Source: PALSA-555 sp963731625
GTDB lineage: Bacteria > Actinomycetota > Acidimicrobiia > IMCC26256 > PALSA-555
DNA: 64,000 bases
NCBI GenBank assembly: GCA_963731625.1
Contig: CAVSWH010000021.1
Coordinates: 1-64,000 of the forward strand
Direction: 5' to 3'
The notes below the pieces were generated by a model, which did no database searches, was not told where the DNA came from, and worked only from the letters and a program-made list of their open reading frames with translations. The position numbers and the translations under genes were made by a program. Below, one piece after another: positions 61,239-64,000 of this stretch; the first letter of the stretch is position 1; every line of letters begins with the position of its first letter.

Positions 61239-62042
61239 GTGAGCGACGCAGCCGACTCCCTCACCGAGCGGGCCCACTCGTTCGGCTCCATCGCCGAGGA
61301 CTACGAGCGCTGGCGGCCCGGGGTGGACCCCTCCGTCGTCGACTGGTTCGTGCCCACCCCGATCGGTCGGGCGATCGACGTCGGTGCCGGGACCGGCAAG
61401 CTCTCACGACTCCTCGTCGGACGCGCCGCCGACGTCGTCTGCGTCGAGCCCGACGAGCGGATGCGCGCCGTGCTCACCCGCGCCGTGCCCGAGGCCACGG
61501 TGCTGGAGGGACGGGGCGAGCGGATCCCCGTCGAGGACGCCAGCGCCGACGCGGTCGTGGTCTCGTCGGCGTGGCACTGGATGGACCACGACGCGACGGC
61601 GGCCGAGGTCGCGCGCGTGCTGCGCCCGGACGGCGTCCTCGGGGTGGTGTGGTCCGGCCTCGACTGGACCGCCGACTGGTTCCGCCAGGTCCGCGCCCGG
61701 GTGGAGTCGATCGCCGAGGAACAGCCCGGGAGCGTGCTCGCCGCGCTCGTCGACCGTGCCGCCACGGACGGCAGCCGGCACGTGCTCGAGCTCCCGCCCG
61801 ACGCGCCCTTCGACGAGCCGGAGCAGCGCTCGATCAGCTGGGACCTGCCGATGACGGCGGACGACCTCGTCGGGCTGCTCGGCACGGTGAGCGGCGTCCT
61901 CGTCCTCCCAGACGATCGGCGTCGCGAGGTGCTGGCCGAGGCGCGCGAGATGCTGCGCCGCTACGGCGGGCTCGAGGACGACACCGCGGTCACGCTCCCG
62001 TTCCGCGCGCACTGCTGGCGCGCCCGGCGACGGGGCGCATAA
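61239..62042 (+). CDS. Class I SAM-dependent methyltransferase
   Basis: It is a 267-residue Methyltransf_11-type enzyme: motif I AIDVGAGTGKLSRLL, motif II VCVEPDERMRAVL, VVVSSAWHWMDHD (post-II, typical of trans-aconitate/lipid methyltransferase-like proteins), and VARVLRPDGVLGVVWSGL. The N-terminus HSFGSIAEDYERWRPG is common in actinobacterial members. The substrate is unknown. The start is GTG 61239. It converges with the aldo/keto reductase gene. Confidence 0.88.
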   Translation: MSDAADSLTERAHSFGSIAEDYERWRPGVDPSVVDWFVPTPIGRAIDVGAGTGKLSRLLVGRAADVVCVEPDERMRAVLTRAVPEATVLEGRGERIPVEDASADAVVVSSAWHWMDHDATAAEVARVLRPDGVLGVVWSGLDWTADWFRQVRARVESIAEEQPGSVLAALVDRAATDGSRHVLELPPDAPFDEPEQRSISWDLPMTADDLVGLLGTVSGVLVLPDDRRREVLAEAREMLRRYGGLEDDTAVTLPFRAHCWRARRRGA

Positions 62043-62045
62043 CCG

Positions 62046-62906
62046 TCACGCGGCCGCGCTGAGCTCCGCGACCTCCCCCGGCGAGAGCCGCAGGGACGCC
62101 GCCCCCTGGTTCTCCTCCAGATGGGCCACGGAGCCGGTGCCCGGGATCGGCAGCAGGAACGGCGACCGGGCGAGCAGCCAGGCCAGCGCGACCTGGTGCG
62201 GCGTCGCGTCGTGCGCGCTCGCCACCCGGCCGGTCGGCGAGTCGCGGTCGATGCGGCCGGCCTCGATCGGCGCCCACGGCAAGAAGGCGATCGACTCGCT
62301 CTCGCAGCGGTCGAGCATCGCCTCGGAGCTGCGGTCGACCCGGCTGTAGCGGTTCTGCACCGACACGATCGGCGTCAGGCGCATCGCCGTGTCGAGCTGC
62401 TGCTCGTTCACGTTGCTCAGACCGATGTGGCGGATCTTCCCCTCGTTCTTCAGCTCGACGAGCATCCCGACCGAGTCCTCGAACGGCACCTGCGGGTCCG
62501 GGCGATGGAACTGGTAGAGCGGGATCTGGTCGACGCGCAGGCGCTCGAGGCTCCCGTCGCACGCGGCGCGCAGGTGCTGGGGGCGCCCGTCCTGGGGCCA
62601 CTGCCCGGGCCCGGTGCGCTGCAGCCCGCCCTTCGTCGCGATCACGAGGTCGTCGGGGTACGGGTGCAGCGCCTCGGCGATGAGGCGCTCGCTCACGAAG
62701 GGCCCGTAGGAGTCCGCGGTGTCGATGAAGTTGACCCCGAGGTCGACGGCGCGCCGCAGCACGGCGATCGCCTCGTCGTGGTCGGGCGGGTCACCCCAGA
62801 TGCCCGGCCCCGTGATCCGCATCGCGCCGTAGCCGAGCCGGCGCACGGTGAGGTCCCCGCCGACGTCCATCGTGGTGACCGTCTGGTGATCCGTCGAGTC
62901 GACCAT
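62046..62906 (-). CDS. Aldo/keto reductase
   Basis: It is a 286-residue (alpha/beta)8 AKR: LGYGAMRITGPGIWG, tetrad Asp and Tyr in FIDTADSYGPFVSERLIAEA, Lys in LVIATKGGL, His in PLYQFHRPDP, and C-terminal NADPH site FLLPIPGTGSVAHLEENQGA. It reduces carbonyls with NADPH. Start ATG 62906 follows GGAAGGA. It lies 35 bases downstream of the TetR gene on the same strand, so it is probably in one unit controlled by that repressor. Confidence 0.93.
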   Translation of the reverse strand: MVDSTDHQTVTTMDVGGDLTVRRLGYGAMRITGPGIWGDPPDHDEAIAVLRRAVDLGVNFIDTADSYGPFVSERLIAEALHPYPDDLVIATKGGLQRTGPGQWPQDGRPQHLRAACDGSLERLRVDQIPLYQFHRPDPQVPFEDSVGMLVELKNEGKIRHIGLSNVNEQQLDTAMRLTPIVSVQNRYSRVDRSSEAMLDRCESESIAFLPWAPIEAGRIDRDSPTGRVASAHDATPHQVALAWLLARSPFLLPIPGTGSVAHLEENQGAASLRLSPGEVAELSAAA

Positions 62907-62941
62907 CGTCGTCCTTCCTCTCCGCGGGCGTGTGACCGTTC

Positions 62942-63559
62942 CTACCATCCCTCCCGTCGCGCGCCGTCACGGGACGGCGAGGACGACGCCGGGAGGGCGG
63001 CCTGCACTGCGGCGACCGCCGCGACGCCGGCGACGTCGAGCGCCTCGGTGCTCCGGCTGGCGCGGCTCAAGATGAAGGCGCCCTCGAGCACGTTGATGAT
63101 GAGGATCGCCAGCCGGCGGGCCTCCTCGTCGGGGACCCCGTGGGCCGCGACCCGCGCCGCGGCCCGCGTGATCCAGCTCTCGAAGACGTCGGCGGTGGCC
63201 TGGCGGAGCGGCTCGCTGCTGCTCGCCACCTCGAGCGCGACGGTCGCGATCGGGCAGGCGTCGGCGTAGTCGGTCTCGCGGAGCACGGCCGCCGCGCCGG
63301 CGAAGAAGTCGCGGACCCCGTGCACCAGGTCGGGCGCGGCGCCGACGATCGTCTCGAAGAGCTCGAAGTACATCTCGCCCGAGCGGCGGATGACCTCGAC
63401 GCCGAGCTCCTCCTTGCCGCCGGGGAAGAAGTGGTACAGCGACCCGAACGGCGCGTTCGCCGCGGCGACGATCTGCTTCATCCCGGTGCCGGTGAAGCCG
63501 TGCTGGCGGAACAGGTCCGCCGTGACGTCCAAGATCCGGTCCCGCGTGCTGGTGGGCAC
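62942..63559 (-). CDS. TetR family regulator (LmrA/YxaF-like)
   Basis: It is a 205-residue protein. N-terminal HTH: TRDRILDVTADLFRQHGFTG then MKQIVAAANAPFGSLYHFFPGG, matching the LmrA/YxaF branch, with the C-terminal ACPIATVALEVASSSEPLR ligand domain of that branch. Start GTG 63559 (seven codons inside a longer open frame) follows GAGGAG. It precedes the aldo/keto reductase and is divergent from the NTF2-like gene, with a TAGA-N4-TCTA site between them. Confidence 0.9.
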   Translation of the reverse strand: MPTSTRDRILDVTADLFRQHGFTGTGMKQIVAAANAPFGSLYHFFPGGKEELGVEVIRRSGEMYFELFETIVGAAPDLVHGVRDFFAGAAAVLRETDYADACPIATVALEVASSSEPLRQATADVFESWITRAAARVAAHGVPDEEARRLAILIINVLEGAFILSRASRSTEALDVAGVAAVAAVQAALPASSSPSRDGARREGW

Positions 63560-63617
63560 CGCGCGCTCCTCTCGCCCCAATTTGGCCGGGCCGCGTCAGC
63601 CTACCTACCCTCCTCGC

Positions 63618-63629
63618 TAGAGCGATCTA
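63618..63629. promoter_or_regulatory. Candidate TetR (LmrA/YxaF-type) operator
   Basis: TAGAGCGATCTA is a TAGA-N4-TCTA inverted repeat inside a longer CTAGA...TCTAG dyad (63617-63634). It resembles the TAGAC-centred boxes bound by B. subtilis LmrA/YxaF. It lies between the two divergent genes, just before the ribosome site of the plus-strand gene. Confidence 0.5.
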
Positions 63630-63649
63630 TCTAGTGCGGAGGAGGCCCG

Positions 63650-64000
63650 ATGTACCGCTGGCTGGTGAAGACGAGGGTGCGCCGGGTGATGGCCAGGTCG
63701 CGGGCGGGCGACATGGGGCCGACCCTCGCCTTGTGGGCCGAGGACGGGCACTTCGAGTTCCCCGGCCACAGCTCGTGGGGGGCCGACCTGCACCACCAAG
63801 CCGACCGCGCCGCCTGGTACGCGCGCTTCGCGAGCGTCGGGCTCCAGCTCGAGCCCCGCGAGATCCTCGTGGGCGGGCCGCCGTGGCGGAGCCACGTGTG
63901 CATCCGCTTCACCGACCACGCCGTCGGCGCGGACGGCGAGCCCGTGTACGAGAACGCGGGCGTGCTCTTCGCCACGATGTCGTGGGGCAAGATCCGCTAC
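63650..64000 (+). CDS. NTF2-like / SnoaL-like protein, partial (runs off window)
   Basis: The frame is open from ATG 63650 (ribosome site GGAGGAGG) to the right edge, giving 117 residues. ALWAEDGHFEFPGHSSWGADL, AAWYARFASVGLQLEP and VCIRFTDHAVGADGEPVYEN fit the cone-shaped NTF2-like fold that forms hydrophobic pockets in SnoaL cyclases and related small enzymes or binding proteins. It is divergent from the TetR/aldo-keto reductase unit and probably shares the operator, so it may bind or convert the same compound. Confidence 0.75.
   Translation, partial: MYRWLVKTRVRRVMARSRAGDMGPTLALWAEDGHFEFPGHSSWGADLHHQADRAAWYARFASVGLQLEPREILVGGPPWRSHVCIRFTDHAVGADGEPVYENAGVLFATMSWGKIRY

Overview
The window is very GC-rich (A and T are scarce and third positions are almost always G or C). 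It carries a set of genes typical of Actinomycetota: polyphosphate glucokinase, DUF3499, DUF3151, DUF2203, TIGR03084, a zwf/gnd operon, and many GTG/TTG starts and ATGA-type overlaps. Paired amidohydrolases, acyl-CoA ligases and an acyl-CoA dehydrogenase, together with the DUF3499-like protein, suggest an uncultured soil or aquatic Acidimicrobiia-like actinomycete. That placement is an inference. Most of the window is ordinary chromosome.

Layout. (1) 1-4460 is a defence remnant on the minus strand: the start of a drmMI-like methylase gene, a heavily frameshifted drmD (class 1 DISARM SNF2-like helicase), and the C-terminal part of a GmrSD-like protein. At about 4450-4465 this block abuts a histidine kinase that has lost its own N-terminus. 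Two unrelated genes are cut at one point, so this is a rearrangement breakpoint or a chimeric join. (2) 4.4-10.8 kb: histidine kinase, Ser-rich membrane protein, ApbE, a secreted beta-helix protein, a divergent esterase/MarR pair, and uppP. (3) 10.8-16 kb: a NuoF-like flavoprotein (frameshifted), an AMP-ligase and two amidohydrolases. (4) 16-21 kb: the operon gnd-zwf-ROK kinase-ridA-msrB, with ppgK divergent from it. (5) 21-30 kb: pheA-serS with tRNA-Ser(TGA), an MBL hydrolase, a GH13 alpha-glucosidase, an Ada-like protein, a PHP protein, HxlR/thioesterase/cyclic-nucleotide-binding genes and tRNA-Ser(GCT). (6) 29.9-33.9 kb: RraA, amidase (frameshifted), 2-hydroxyacid dehydrogenase, cupin and ureidoglycolate lyase, a likely ureide or hydroxyacid catabolic cluster. 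(7) 34-39 kb: a cupredoxin, an ECF sigma/partner pair, HtrA, secreted proteins, a decayed oxidoreductase gene and tRNA-Arg(ACG). (8) 39.2-43.7 kb: a tightly overlapping operon of cupredoxin, hybrid histidine kinase, HPt and REC-GGDEF. (9) 43.7-51 kb: a small zinc-ribbon protein, a lytic transglycosylase, DUF3499, a 2OG-Fe(II) oxygenase divergent from a formaldehyde-activating-enzyme homologue, an FAD oxidoreductase (frameshifted), a UbiB kinase and an Fpg/Nei glycosylase. (10) 51-64 kb: lgt, an orphan MacB-type ATPase, lipid-type metabolism (SDR, ACAD, ligase, TIGR03084), purE, nitronate monooxygenase, gmd, DUF3151, a methyltransferase, an aldo/keto reductase with its TetR regulator, and a partial NTF2-like gene at the right edge.

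Two themes stand out. First, many genes have a TAnnnT hexamer exactly 6 or 7 bases before the start codon, which is the spacing expected for leaderless mRNAs. At two divergent gene pairs the opposing -10 boxes overlap. Second, the cupredoxin-phosphorelay-GGDEF operon and the oxygenase/Fae pair look like self-contained functional units that I cannot match to a described system.
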